Positions 25,728 through 34,196 of a stretch of DNA of 41,468 bases are shown here, in pieces. Both the position numbers and the translations under genes were made by a program. The notes beneath the pieces were generated by a model. That model made no database searches, was not told where the DNA came from, and saw nothing but the letters and a program-made list of their open reading frames with translations. Numbering within the stretch: the stretch's first letter is position 1; each line of letters starts with the position of its first letter. The stretch comes from Porticoccaceae bacterium (GTDB lineage: Bacteria > Pseudomonadota > Gammaproteobacteria > Pseudomonadales > Porticoccaceae), in NCBI GenBank assembly GCA_017858135.1, contig JAFMBY010000011.1, forward strand, positions 1 through 41,468, given 5' to 3'.

Positions 25728-27293
25728 TTATTGGTAATAGCTGGCGAGGAAGTCGTCGAATGACAGCGAGTCGGCCGCTTCAATTTCTTGCTGTTTACGC
25801 GTTGACTCCTCCGCCAGGCGACGGTATTCATCGGCGATCTGCGTCTCCAGTACCTTGCCGCGGAAATGCTCACGATGCTCCTGCGCTTTGCGCATGGCCA
25901 AGCGATAGTAAGTCTCGTTATTTTGCTTCATTTCGTCTAGCAATATTGCTGCGGGGGTCAGGCTACTGTCCTTAAGACGGTCGCTCATGGCGGCAACGGT
26001 GGCGCTGTACTCTTCGGTGCCATTGGCATTATCCAGTGATGTGGCGACGGGCTGCATCTGCGAAATTAGCGATAACCCCCACTCGACCAAGTTCCGCTGT
26101 TTGTCGCCATCGACCAGCTCCATTTCAGGATCGCGGCCCTGAGCGACAGTGCGGCGCTGATTCTCAGTAATTTGCTGGTATTCAGCGTTGTTAGTTTGCG
26201 GGCTCTCTTTGAGCAGGCAGAATAATAAGAAGGTATCCAGAAACTGAATCGTCTGCTTGTCAATGCCACAGGGCGCCAGTGGATTGACGTCAATGCAGCG
26301 CACCTCGATATACTCGACACCATTTTTTTGCAGGGCCTCGAGGGGCGTTTCACCCTCATTAGCGGTTCGCTTCGGTCGTATTGGACTGTAAAACTCATTT
26401 TCGATTTGCAGCAAATTGGTTGTCAACTGCTGATAGTTGCCTTGCTCGTCTTTCAGGCCGATCTCTTCATAGGGCTGATAAGGTGTTTCCAGCGCCCCCG
26501 TGAGCGTTTTGCTGTACTGACCGATATCGTTGTAACAGATTACCAGTGAACTCTGTGCGTCACTCTGGTATCCGAGGTTGCCCATGCGCAGCGAAGTGGC
26601 GTAAGGCAGATGAAGACTGTGACTGTCATCGCCAAAGGGGAGAAGATCATGGGGCCGCTCGCGAACAAAACTTTTACACACCGCCGGCGCGGCGCCAAAC
26701 AGATACAACAGTAGCCAAAAATAGCGTCTAAAATTGCGGATCAGGGCAAAGTAGCCATCGGTTTTGAAATCTTTTAACGATTGTTGATTTCCTTCCAGCG
26801 CCTGCAGTTGTTGCCACAGTTCATCTGGTACCGAAAAATTGTAGTGAATTCCGGCAATGCACTGCATCACGCGACCGTAACGATGACCGAGGCCCAGCCG
26901 ATAGACCGTTTTCATCTGTCCAATGTTCGAACTACCGTATTGACCCACCGGGATGCTGTTATCGTCGCCCAACTGACAGGGCATGCTGTTTACCCACAGC
27001 AGTTCATCACCAATATGTTGATAGGTGTAGTTATGGATCTCTTCAAGTTCCTTAAGCACCTGATCAATTGAGGTGGACGGTGCGGTAATAAATTCCAGCA
27101 GCGCTTCAGAATAGTCAGTTGTAATCGACGGATGTGTCAGCGCGCTACCCAGTGCTGCTGGGTGAGGCGTTTTAGCCAGATGGCCACTGGCCTCGACTCG
27201 AAGGCTCTCTTTTTCTATTCCGCGAGCAATATTTTTCAGCAGAGAGGCGTTGTTGGCGCCCTCAAGCGCTGCAAGGCGATTTTCAAATGACAA
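25728..27293 (-). CDS. gshA: Glutamate-cysteine ligase
   Basis: This enzyme joins glutamate and cysteine with ATP in the first step of glutathione synthesis. The 521-residue protein matches the proteobacterial GshA type: GIEKESLRV near 25-33 and TDYSEALLEFIT near 58-69 bind substrate and metal, and YIEVRCIDVNPLAP is near 332-345. The start is TTG at 27293, supported by AGGAG seven bases upstream. An ATG at 27297 in another frame makes only a four-codon ORF. A small unknown gene ends 14 bases upstream, so the two are probably one transcript. Confidence 0.96.
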   Translation of the reverse strand: MSFENRLAALEGANNASLLKNIARGIEKESLRVEASGHLAKTPHPAALGSALTHPSITTDYSEALLEFITAPSTSIDQVLKELEEIHNYTYQHIGDELLWVNSMPCQLGDDNSIPVGQYGSSNIGQMKTVYRLGLGHRYGRVMQCIAGIHYNFSVPDELWQQLQALEGNQQSLKDFKTDGYFALIRNFRRYFWLLLYLFGAAPAVCKSFVRERPHDLLPFGDDSHSLHLPYATSLRMGNLGYQSDAQSSLVICYNDIGQYSKTLTGALETPYQPYEEIGLKDEQGNYQQLTTNLLQIENEFYSPIRPKRTANEGETPLEALQKNGVEYIEVRCIDVNPLAPCGIDKQTIQFLDTFLLFCLLKESPQTNNAEYQQITENQRRTVAQGRDPEMELVDGDKQRNLVEWGLSLISQMQPVATSLDNANGTEEYSATVAAMSDRLKDSSLTPAAILLDEMKQNNETYYRLAMRKAQEHREHFRGKVLETQIADEYRRLAEESTRKQQEIEAADSLSFDDFLASYYQ

Positions 27294-27307
27294 GCATCAG
27301 CTCCTAG

Positions 27308-27580
27308 CTAGGCCGCGTTGTATTGGTCGTTATTGGCGGGGGCGTTTGATTGGATCGCTGCAGTGTCTAAAAGAAGCGTCGGCCGGCCTTTCTTATCAGC
27401 GTCACACTCAACAATCTGGGCCCGTAAATGGATGTTTTTTGCGTTTAATTCAATCAGTTGATTGAGCGCAATATCGCGGTGAGGAGCGTTAAAAAGTAGC
27501 TTAGCATCTGCGCCATCAACCCACTCGAGGTCTTTGCTGAGTATGCTTCCATCATGACTTTTTATTATGTAGATTTTCAT
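27308..27580 (-). CDS. Small conserved-looking hypothetical protein upstream of gshA
   Basis: This 90-residue soluble protein, from the ATG at 27580, begins MKIYIIKSHDGSILSKDLEW and continues with mixed strand-helix character (LNQLIELNAKNIHLRAQIVE). It has one cysteine and no signal or membrane segment. The last 15 residues are Ala/Asn-rich and probably disordered. I do not recognise the family. A longer open frame to 27670 would run through the divergent gene's start and is rejected. It ends 14 bases before gshA and diverges from the YajL-like gene, with 74 bases between starts, so both may share a regulatory region. A link to glutathione is inferred from position only. Confidence 0.6.
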   Translation of the reverse strand: MKIYIIKSHDGSILSKDLEWVDGADAKLLFNAPHRDIALNQLIELNAKNIHLRAQIVECDADKKGRPTLLLDTAAIQSNAPANNDQYNAA

Positions 27581-27654
27581 GCCAAATCCGTGACAGTGTG
27601 AATGATTTGCGGCACAGTGTAACGTATGTCGGTAACGGATCAAAAGGGAAAACC

Positions 27655-28239
27655 ATGAATAAAACAGCACTTGTTCCCGTCGCTGAGGGAAGTGAAGAAA
27701 TTGAACTAGTCACCATTATTGATGTGCTCCGCAGAGCGGGCGTAGCGGTCACCGTTGCGAGTGCCAACGGCGATGGAACGTTGCAGATCTCGGCATCATG
27801 GGGCACCAAAATGGTCGCAGACACAACCCTAGAGGACTGCGTTGGCAACCATTATGATCTGATTGCGTTACCCGGTGGACTGCCCGGTTCAGAGCATCTC
27901 GCGGAACACCCTTTACTCGACACAATGCTCCGTGATCAGGCTGCACAGGGCAAACTGTTCGCGGCTATTTGTGCAGCTCCCGCGCTGGTGCTGGCTTCGA
28001 AAGGATTACTCTTGGATAAGACCGCGACTTGTCACCCTAACTTTCAGCAGTCGCTTCAGGCCAACGTCGTCGATGGTGCTGCTCGGGTGGTGGTTGATGG
28101 CAATTGCATCACCAGCCAGGGGCCGGCCACTGCACTGGACTTTGCTCTTGAGTTGGTCGAGCAGCTGTGCGGTGTTGTTAAGCGCGAAGAGGTGGCTGCA
28201 CCGATGGTGCTCACCACCACCCCTACCGCCTATTATTAA
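27655..28239 (+). CDS. yajL: DJ-1/PfpI family protein, YajL-like
   Basis: This 194-residue cytoplasmic protein belongs to the DJ-1 superfamily. YajL-type members protect proteins against oxidative or glyoxal damage; the exact activity is debated. The nucleophile-elbow Cys106 (AAICAAPA) and supporting Glu15 (EGSEEIE) are present, as is SQGPATALDFALEL near 155-168. Similarity to E. coli YajL runs along the whole length. The ATG at 27655 has AGGG six bases upstream. It is divergent from the gshA operon, which fits a shared role in thiol or carbonyl stress. Confidence 0.9.
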   Translation: MNKTALVPVAEGSEEIELVTIIDVLRRAGVAVTVASANGDGTLQISASWGTKMVADTTLEDCVGNHYDLIALPGGLPGSEHLAEHPLLDTMLRDQAAQGKLFAAICAAPALVLASKGLLLDKTATCHPNFQQSLQANVVDGAARVVVDGNCITSQGPATALDFALELVEQLCGVVKREEVAAPMVLTTTPTAYY

Positions 28240-28254
28240 GTCGCGTGCAACTTC

Positions 28255-28277
28255 CGCACTGAACGATCCAGTGTGCG
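28255..28277. terminator. Bulged hairpin between convergent yajL and RND genes
   Basis: CGCACTG (28255-28261) pairs with CAGTG-T-GCG (28269-28277) with one bulged base and a seven-base loop. It exactly fills the gap before the RND stop codon. No T run follows on either strand, so it is a weak terminator at best. Confidence 0.3.
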
Positions 28278-31200
28278 TCAGGCACCGCCTTCCGCACTAG
28301 CATCACCAGCTGGTTGCAGCGTGTTACCCGCCCAGCGCGCTTTTAAATTTGCCCCGGAGAGATAGAGGCAGGGCACAAAGACCAGAGTCACCACCGTTGC
28401 AAACAGAACGCCAAATGCCAGTGAGGCGATCATTGGAATGAGGAAACGTGCTTGCACACTGGTTTCCATCAGTATCGGCGCGAGACCTATAAAGGTGGTC
28501 AGTGAGGTGAGAATGATCGGCCTAAACCGCTCTTGGCCGGCTCGTATCAGCGAGTCTTTAACGGCAATGCCCTCTGCACGCAGTTGATTAATCCGGTCTA
28601 TCAGCACGAGATTGTCATTCACGACCACACCGGACGCGGCAAGTATGCCGAGGAATGACAGCACGCTAAAGCTCAGGCCCATAATAAAGTGGCCGAACAC
28701 GGCGCCCATAATGCCGAAAGGAACTGCTGACAGCACCCCCAATGGCTTGAGGTAGGATTTGAATTCCACCGCCATCAGAATGTAGATCATCCCCAGCGCC
28801 AGGAAAAAGAGTTTTGTTGCCGTGGCAAAGAATTCATCTTGCTCGGCGAGCTGTTCATCTTTATTCAAGTAGACTTCAGGGTAGAGACGTTGCAGCTCTG
28901 GCCCGATTTCGCCAAACAGGATCTTAGCCATTTCATCGACAGTCAATTTTCCTGCTGTCGCCTTGGCAGACACCTTGACGCTGCGTTGACGATCTTGTCG
29001 ATTAATCCGCGTGTAACCGGGCACATATGAGGCTTCTGCCAGCGAGTAGAACGGTACCTCGGCACCGCTGGGGGTGCGAATACGCATGGTATCCAGGGTG
29101 TCGACCTGAGCGCGATCCTCTTTTGGATAGCGCACCATCACCCGAACATCGTCGCGGCCGCGCGGCACTCGCTGAGCTTCGGCACCATAAAACCCCTGAC
29201 GCACCTGGCGTGCAACATCGGATAAGCCGATGCCAAAATTATTCGCATAGGGGCGCAGGTTAATATCAATATCAGAGCGCCCGGAGTGGACGTCATCACG
29301 GATATTTCGCGCACCGGGAATATCACGCATACGCTCCTTGAGGAACAGCGCAGCCGCCGTCAGTTGATCAAGGTTGTTTGACGTCAATACAGCTGTAATG
29401 CGAGCTCCGCCATCGCGACCTGCAGCTGATGCGTCGACACTAAAGGTCTTGGCCTCGGGGATGTCTCCAATCAGGCTCTGCCAGCGCTCGCCGACCAGAT
29501 TGGGATTGATCTCCCCGCTCATGTCGGGTTGCAACTCCAGCAGCAAGCGAATGGTATCGCCGTACATAAATGACAGCTGATTAGCGACCAGATTATCGGT
29601 GTCTATCTGCTCTTTTATGATTGGATCGTTTGCCAACAGTTTTACCGCGCGCTCGGCTCTCTGTGTGATGTCAACCTTGCCTTCCACCGCGTAGCCATCT
29701 GGCATAACAATGCGCATGGAGATGAAATCAGATGGTACGTCGGGCATAAAGCGTTGCTGAATGTAGCCAGCGCTGACTAACGTGATAGACAGTACAAATG
29801 CCAGGCAAAACCCAATAAGGGTCAGCGCCCGCCAGTTGAGAGCGCGCTCTAAGAATGGTACGTAGATATTATCGGCAAAAGAAACCAGACCGTCGGCAAA
29901 GCCTTGGCGAACTTTTCGAACGGCAATGCCCAACTTGGTGGTTGGCGGTTTTTCAGGCTGCATTTTTGCCAAGTGAGAGGGCAGTATCCAGAATGACTCA
30001 ATCAGTGAGAATGTCAGTGCAACCATTGTCACGGTCGGAATCGCCCAGAGGAATTTGGGCCATATTCCGGGTAAAAACAGCATTGGTAGAAACACAATCA
30101 TGGTGCTGACAACCGCCAGCAGAACAGGCTTGGAAACCGATTGAGTTCCCAGCCGAGCGGCTGTTTCGCCATCATAGCCAAGCTGTTGATGGCGATAAAT
30201 ACTCTCACCGACAATAATCGCGTCGTCGACAATAATGCCGAGAATCAGCAAAAATGCGAACATCGACATCATGTTGAGTGTCAGGCCAATACTGGGCAAG
30301 ATCCACAGCGCCCCCATATAGGCGATGGCGATACCTAGAGCTACCCAAAAAGCCAGCTGTGGGCGCAAAAAAAGCATTAGCACTACAAACACCAGGATCA
30401 GACCGCCAAAGGCATTTTTAGACAACAGTGCCAGACGGCCAGAAAACATATTGGAATAATCTTTCCAGGTCTCCATCTGCAAGCCCGGTGGCAAGAAGGT
30501 TGAGCCAGCATTGACATACGCTTTCACGGCGTCGGTGGTCGCTACGACATCTGGATTTTTGCCGACGCTAATACCGAGGAAAATGGCATTGCGACCATTA
30601 AAGCGAGTGCGCAGGTTACGTTCTTCGAAACCATCAATAACCGTTGCCACATCTTCGATTCTAATTTCGGTGCCGTCAGCACGGCTGGAAATGATGATAT
30701 TGTTAAAATCTTCCTCAAAGTAGGCCTGACCACGGGTTTGAATCTGAATGTCGCCGCTGTCAGCACGGATCGTTCCGGCGGGTAGGTTAAGCGAAGACTG
30801 GCGAACGGCACTGACCACATTGTCGAATGAAATTCCGTAGCGACGCATATCGATTTCAGACAGCTCAATATCGATCTGTGGTTCACGCACGCCCCACAGT
30901 TCAACAAAATCAACATTGGGCAGCGCAGCCAAATCATTGCGGATGCGTTGGCCATATTCCCTTAGTACCGCTTCACCGGCATCGCCAAACAGAGCAACGC
31001 GGATCACTTCCTCACGCGCTATCTCCTCACGGACAATGGGGCGTTCTGCATCGCTGGGGAAGGTGATAATGGAATCGACCCGTGCCTTGATGTCATTGAG
31101 CATCTTGGTCATGTCGTAGCCATCTTCGACCTCGACGGTAACCAATCCACGGCTCTGACGCGCTTGACCGCGAATATGCTTGATACCTTCGAGGGTGTAG

Positions 31201-31415
31201 ATCGCCTCTTCAATGCGCACAACAATTTGCTCTTCAACCTCGCGCGGCCCGGCGCCGGGATAGGGCATGCTGACGGTGATAAAGTTAACTGGTGTCGAGG
31301 GAAAGACTTCTTTACCCATTCCCATGGCACCAATAATGCCGGAGGCAAGAATGAGTAGCATCAATAAGTTTGCAGCAATCGGATTGCGCACGAACCAGGC
31401 AATCGAGGCATTCAT
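28278..31415 (-). CDS. RND-family efflux pump, inner-membrane permease
   Basis: This 1045-residue proton-driven exporter has the AcrB-like plan: helix 1 near 10-30, a large periplasmic loop, a block of helices near 335-545, a second loop and a final helix block near 870-1020. The helix-4 motif GIIVDDAIIVGES carries the Asp-Asp pair of the proton relay. The place of the helix-10 lysine of AcrB reads VVVNDNLVLID, with Asn instead of Lys. The ATG overlaps the adaptor stop by four bases (ATGA). No outer-membrane factor gene is adjacent, so a shared TolC-like channel is likely. The substrate is unknown. Confidence 0.93.
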   Translation of the reverse strand: MNASIAWFVRNPIAANLLMLLILASGIIGAMGMGKEVFPSTPVNFITVSMPYPGAGPREVEEQIVVRIEEAIYTLEGIKHIRGQARQSRGLVTVEVEDGYDMTKMLNDIKARVDSIITFPSDAERPIVREEIAREEVIRVALFGDAGEAVLREYGQRIRNDLAALPNVDFVELWGVREPQIDIELSEIDMRRYGISFDNVVSAVRQSSLNLPAGTIRADSGDIQIQTRGQAYFEEDFNNIIISSRADGTEIRIEDVATVIDGFEERNLRTRFNGRNAIFLGISVGKNPDVVATTDAVKAYVNAGSTFLPPGLQMETWKDYSNMFSGRLALLSKNAFGGLILVFVVLMLFLRPQLAFWVALGIAIAYMGALWILPSIGLTLNMMSMFAFLLILGIIVDDAIIVGESIYRHQQLGYDGETAARLGTQSVSKPVLLAVVSTMIVFLPMLFLPGIWPKFLWAIPTVTMVALTFSLIESFWILPSHLAKMQPEKPPTTKLGIAVRKVRQGFADGLVSFADNIYVPFLERALNWRALTLIGFCLAFVLSITLVSAGYIQQRFMPDVPSDFISMRIVMPDGYAVEGKVDITQRAERAVKLLANDPIIKEQIDTDNLVANQLSFMYGDTIRLLLELQPDMSGEINPNLVGERWQSLIGDIPEAKTFSVDASAAGRDGGARITAVLTSNNLDQLTAAALFLKERMRDIPGARNIRDDVHSGRSDIDINLRPYANNFGIGLSDVARQVRQGFYGAEAQRVPRGRDDVRVMVRYPKEDRAQVDTLDTMRIRTPSGAEVPFYSLAEASYVPGYTRINRQDRQRSVKVSAKATAGKLTVDEMAKILFGEIGPELQRLYPEVYLNKDEQLAEQDEFFATATKLFFLALGMIYILMAVEFKSYLKPLGVLSAVPFGIMGAVFGHFIMGLSFSVLSFLGILAASGVVVNDNLVLIDRINQLRAEGIAVKDSLIRAGQERFRPIILTSLTTFIGLAPILMETSVQARFLIPMIASLAFGVLFATVVTLVFVPCLYLSGANLKARWAGNTLQPAGDASAEGGA

Positions 31416-32617
31416 AGCAGATCACCGTCCTTGGCTTGGCGGGTATCCGCGGTTGCGGTCGCCGAGGTATCTACGCGCATGCCGGGGACGGGCAACGCGA
31501 TTCGTGTCCCGACAATACGCGTTCCTGGTTTGAGCGTGTTGGTGACCAAAGAGTCGCCATCGGACTGCACAACCGAGACAGTCAGAAAACTGATTTCATC
31601 ATTATCATTCAGCACTAACACTTCATTGCCGCGATAGAGAATATTTTTGGGAAGCTCTACTGCATTGGCCATCTGTCGGCCTGAAATCTCCGCCTCAACA
31701 AAAAGCCCAATACTTAGCGGCGGCCGATCGCTGCCTGGATCTTCTTTAAACGGATTTTGCACTTCGGCCACGGCGTAAGTCATGCGGCTCTGAATATCGA
31801 TAGAGGCGTCGGTGCGAACGATTTTTCCCTGCCAGGTATAATCTTTGCCGCCAACACGGCTGCGCAGAGTCACGCTGGGGTAGTTGATGGTATCGGCATT
31901 TTCGAAGGTGACCGGCAGATCAATCAGTGATGCCTGACGATCCGTCAGTGGCAGACGCACTTCGACCACATCAGTGCTATAAATTTTCGCGATCCGCGTT
32001 CCCGGCGTAATGTACTGCCCAAGATCGACAAAAGTCTGTCTGATGCGCCCCTGGAATGGCGTCGTTATTGAGGTTCTATTGAGGTCGAGATTAGCTTTAG
32101 CGAGATCGGCGCGGGCCGACTCAAGGGCGGCTTCTGCTGCCGCCAGTTGCGGTTGACGTAAAAACAGCGCATTGGCGGTGCTGTCGCCGAGATCGCGCCA
32201 CTCGCGCTTGGCTTGACGTGAGCGGCCTTTTTCGATGGCTACTTGCTCTTCTGCTTTGGCAACCTGAGCTTTGGCGCGGACAACCGAAAACTGATAGTCG
32301 TCGGGTTCTAGCTGGATTAGCTTGTCACTCGCACGAAAGAAACTACCATTGGCGTAGCTCTCGGCTACGCCAATGACTTTGCCCGAGACCTGAGAAACCA
32401 GATCGATTTCTCGCTTTGGTGCCACTGTACCCTGCGACACAATGGTGGGGCTTAGCGCCTTCGGTGCAGCATCGATAACCTCAACCATTAACAGTGGTGG
32501 CGGCTCACGTTTTGCTCTCTCGGGCTTCGGCTTCAGCGTTGCGACCCCGACAATAAACAAAATACCGGCGACAAGCACGGTAAAGGTTACTTTTCCTTTG
32601 CGGTTAGACAGTGGCAT
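31412..32617 (-). CDS. Periplasmic adaptor (membrane fusion protein) of the RND pump
   Basis: This 401-residue HlyD/AcrA-type adaptor links the RND permease to an outer-membrane channel. There is an N-terminal membrane anchor near residues 10-29, a lipoyl half near 55-95 (SQGTVAPKREIDLVSQVSGKV), a helical hairpin near 100-180, the second lipoyl half (TTPFQGRIRQTFVDLGQYI) near 186-204, then beta-barrel and membrane-proximal domains. The ATG at 32617 has AAGGG six bases upstream; a TTG two codons earlier is less likely. Permease and adaptor are translationally coupled. Confidence 0.93.
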   Translation of the reverse strand: MPLSNRKGKVTFTVLVAGILFIVGVATLKPKPERAKREPPPLLMVEVIDAAPKALSPTIVSQGTVAPKREIDLVSQVSGKVIGVAESYANGSFFRASDKLIQLEPDDYQFSVVRAKAQVAKAEEQVAIEKGRSRQAKREWRDLGDSTANALFLRQPQLAAAEAALESARADLAKANLDLNRTSITTPFQGRIRQTFVDLGQYITPGTRIAKIYSTDVVEVRLPLTDRQASLIDLPVTFENADTINYPSVTLRSRVGGKDYTWQGKIVRTDASIDIQSRMTYAVAEVQNPFKEDPGSDRPPLSIGLFVEAEISGRQMANAVELPKNILYRGNEVLVLNDNDEISFLTVSVVQSDGDSLVTNTLKPGTRIVGTRIALPVPGMRVDTSATATADTRQAKDGDLL

Positions 32618-32877
32618 GTACAACCCTTTTTAATGATGAAAATGGATCTCACCGCTATTTTTTGAGCGCGGCAAACCCGGTGCGATCAGTGTCAGGCTGA
32701 GCGTTCCAGCCGGACCTTTGAGTCGATTACCTGTATAGACGCTCATCAACGTGAATCAGACGTATTAGTTGACGATTGCGATTCATTTGCCCGCAATTCT
32801 TTATTGCAACATTATACGCATGCAGAGCTGAGCTGGATGTTGAGGTGGCGGTTTCTGCTGAGCGCCAGCGAGCAAGG
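32618..32877 (-). other. Intergenic region between the symporter gene and the RND adaptor gene
   Basis: This 260-base gap probably holds the pump promoter. A perfect TATAAT is seen on the reverse strand at 32811-32816, about 195 bases before the adaptor start, but no good -35 box accompanies it. No convincing terminator for the upstream symporter gene and no regulator gene were found. Confidence 0.3.
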
Positions 32878-34146
32878 TTAGCTGCTGTACTCGTCGCGAT
32901 CGGAGACCTCATAGAAGACGGTCTCATCGAGCAATCCCTCACTTTTCGCCACCACCGTTGTGACCATGCCATCACCGGTAATATTGACCACGGTGCGCAT
33001 CATATCCAACAGGCGATCAACGCCGATAATCAGCCCAATGCCCTCTACCGGCAGGCCCACCTGTTGCAGCACCATCGACAGCATAATCAGCCCCACGCCG
33101 GGCACGCCAGCGGTACCTATCGAGGCCAGGGTGGCCGTGGCAATGACCGCCAGATATTCACTCATGCCAAGATCCAAACCGTAGGCCTGAGCAATGAATA
33201 CGGTGGCAACACCCTGCATAATGGCGGTGCCATCCATATTGATGGTCGCGCCCAGTGGCACCGTAAATGAGGCGATCGAGTTGTCAACACCAACGCGTTT
33301 TTCCATTACATTCATGGTCACCGGCATGGTCGCATTGCTCGAGGAAGTACTAAAAGCAAACAACATTGCCGGGCGCATATTTTTTAATAAAACCAGGGGA
33401 TTTAGGCGTGTTAGCAGGCTGAAAATACTGGTGTAGACCGCCCCTGCATGGATCACCAACACCAGCGTTACCGTCATAAAATAGAGCGCCAAATTGCGTA
33501 TCGCCGAGAAACCTTCCTCGGTAAACAGCTTTGCCAGTAGACAGAAAACACCATAGGGCGCCAGGTGCATCAGGATCGTGACCATGCGCATAATCACATC
33601 ATTAAAGCTCTGGAAGCCTGCCAGGGTCGATTTGCCAGCATTGCCAGCCTGCGTTATTGCTACGCCCACCAGAATCGAAAAGACAATAATCTGCAACATA
33701 TTGCCGTCTGACATAGCTTTAATTGGGTTTGTCGGGAAAATGCCAATCAATACGTCTTTGAAAGACGGTGGTGTGGGGGCGCTATAGGTCGCCACGGCGG
33801 TGGTATCGATACCGACGCCGGGATTAATAATATTCGCCAGGGTCAGGGCGATGGTAATCGCTACCGCTGTGGTAAACAGGTAGAGACTCAGGGTTTTAAA
33901 TGCGATGCGCCCCATTTTGATATTTTCGCCCATGGCTGCCGAGCCACAGACCAGCGAGACAAACACCAGCGGTACCACTAAGAGTTTCAGCGAGGCGATA
34001 AAAATACGTCCGACGACATCAAAAATATATTCCACTACCCAGGCCGTTAAGGGCCCTGAATCACTGCCGTCGTTGATCAGGTTGAGAATGAGGCCGACGA
34101 TAACGCCGAGTACCATGCCGAGAATTATTTTTGATGAGAGTTTCAT
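32878..34146 (-). CDS. Dicarboxylate/amino acid:cation symporter (DAACS, GltP/DctA-type)
   Basis: This sodium- or proton-coupled importer takes up acidic amino acids or C4-dicarboxylates. The 422-residue protein shows the family hallmarks in order: serine-rich re-entrant loop AFSTSSSNATMP near 270-281, NMDGTA near 309-314, second re-entrant loop GTAGVPG near 352-358, and DRLLDMMRTVVNITGD near 381-396. All substrate- and cation-binding segments are intact. AGGAA lies seven bases before the ATG at 34146. Glutamate/aspartate and succinate-type substrates cannot be told apart here. Confidence 0.93.
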   Translation of the reverse strand: MKLSSKIILGMVLGVIVGLILNLINDGSDSGPLTAWVVEYIFDVVGRIFIASLKLLVVPLVFVSLVCGSAAMGENIKMGRIAFKTLSLYLFTTAVAITIALTLANIINPGVGIDTTAVATYSAPTPPSFKDVLIGIFPTNPIKAMSDGNMLQIIVFSILVGVAITQAGNAGKSTLAGFQSFNDVIMRMVTILMHLAPYGVFCLLAKLFTEEGFSAIRNLALYFMTVTLVLVIHAGAVYTSIFSLLTRLNPLVLLKNMRPAMLFAFSTSSSNATMPVTMNVMEKRVGVDNSIASFTVPLGATINMDGTAIMQGVATVFIAQAYGLDLGMSEYLAVIATATLASIGTAGVPGVGLIMLSMVLQQVGLPVEGIGLIIGVDRLLDMMRTVVNITGDGMVTTVVAKSEGLLDETVFYEVSDRDEYSS

Positions 34147-34196
34147 TATTGGGTTCCTAATTAAACGATGTGCCAGTTTAACAATTTAGCGCCGGT

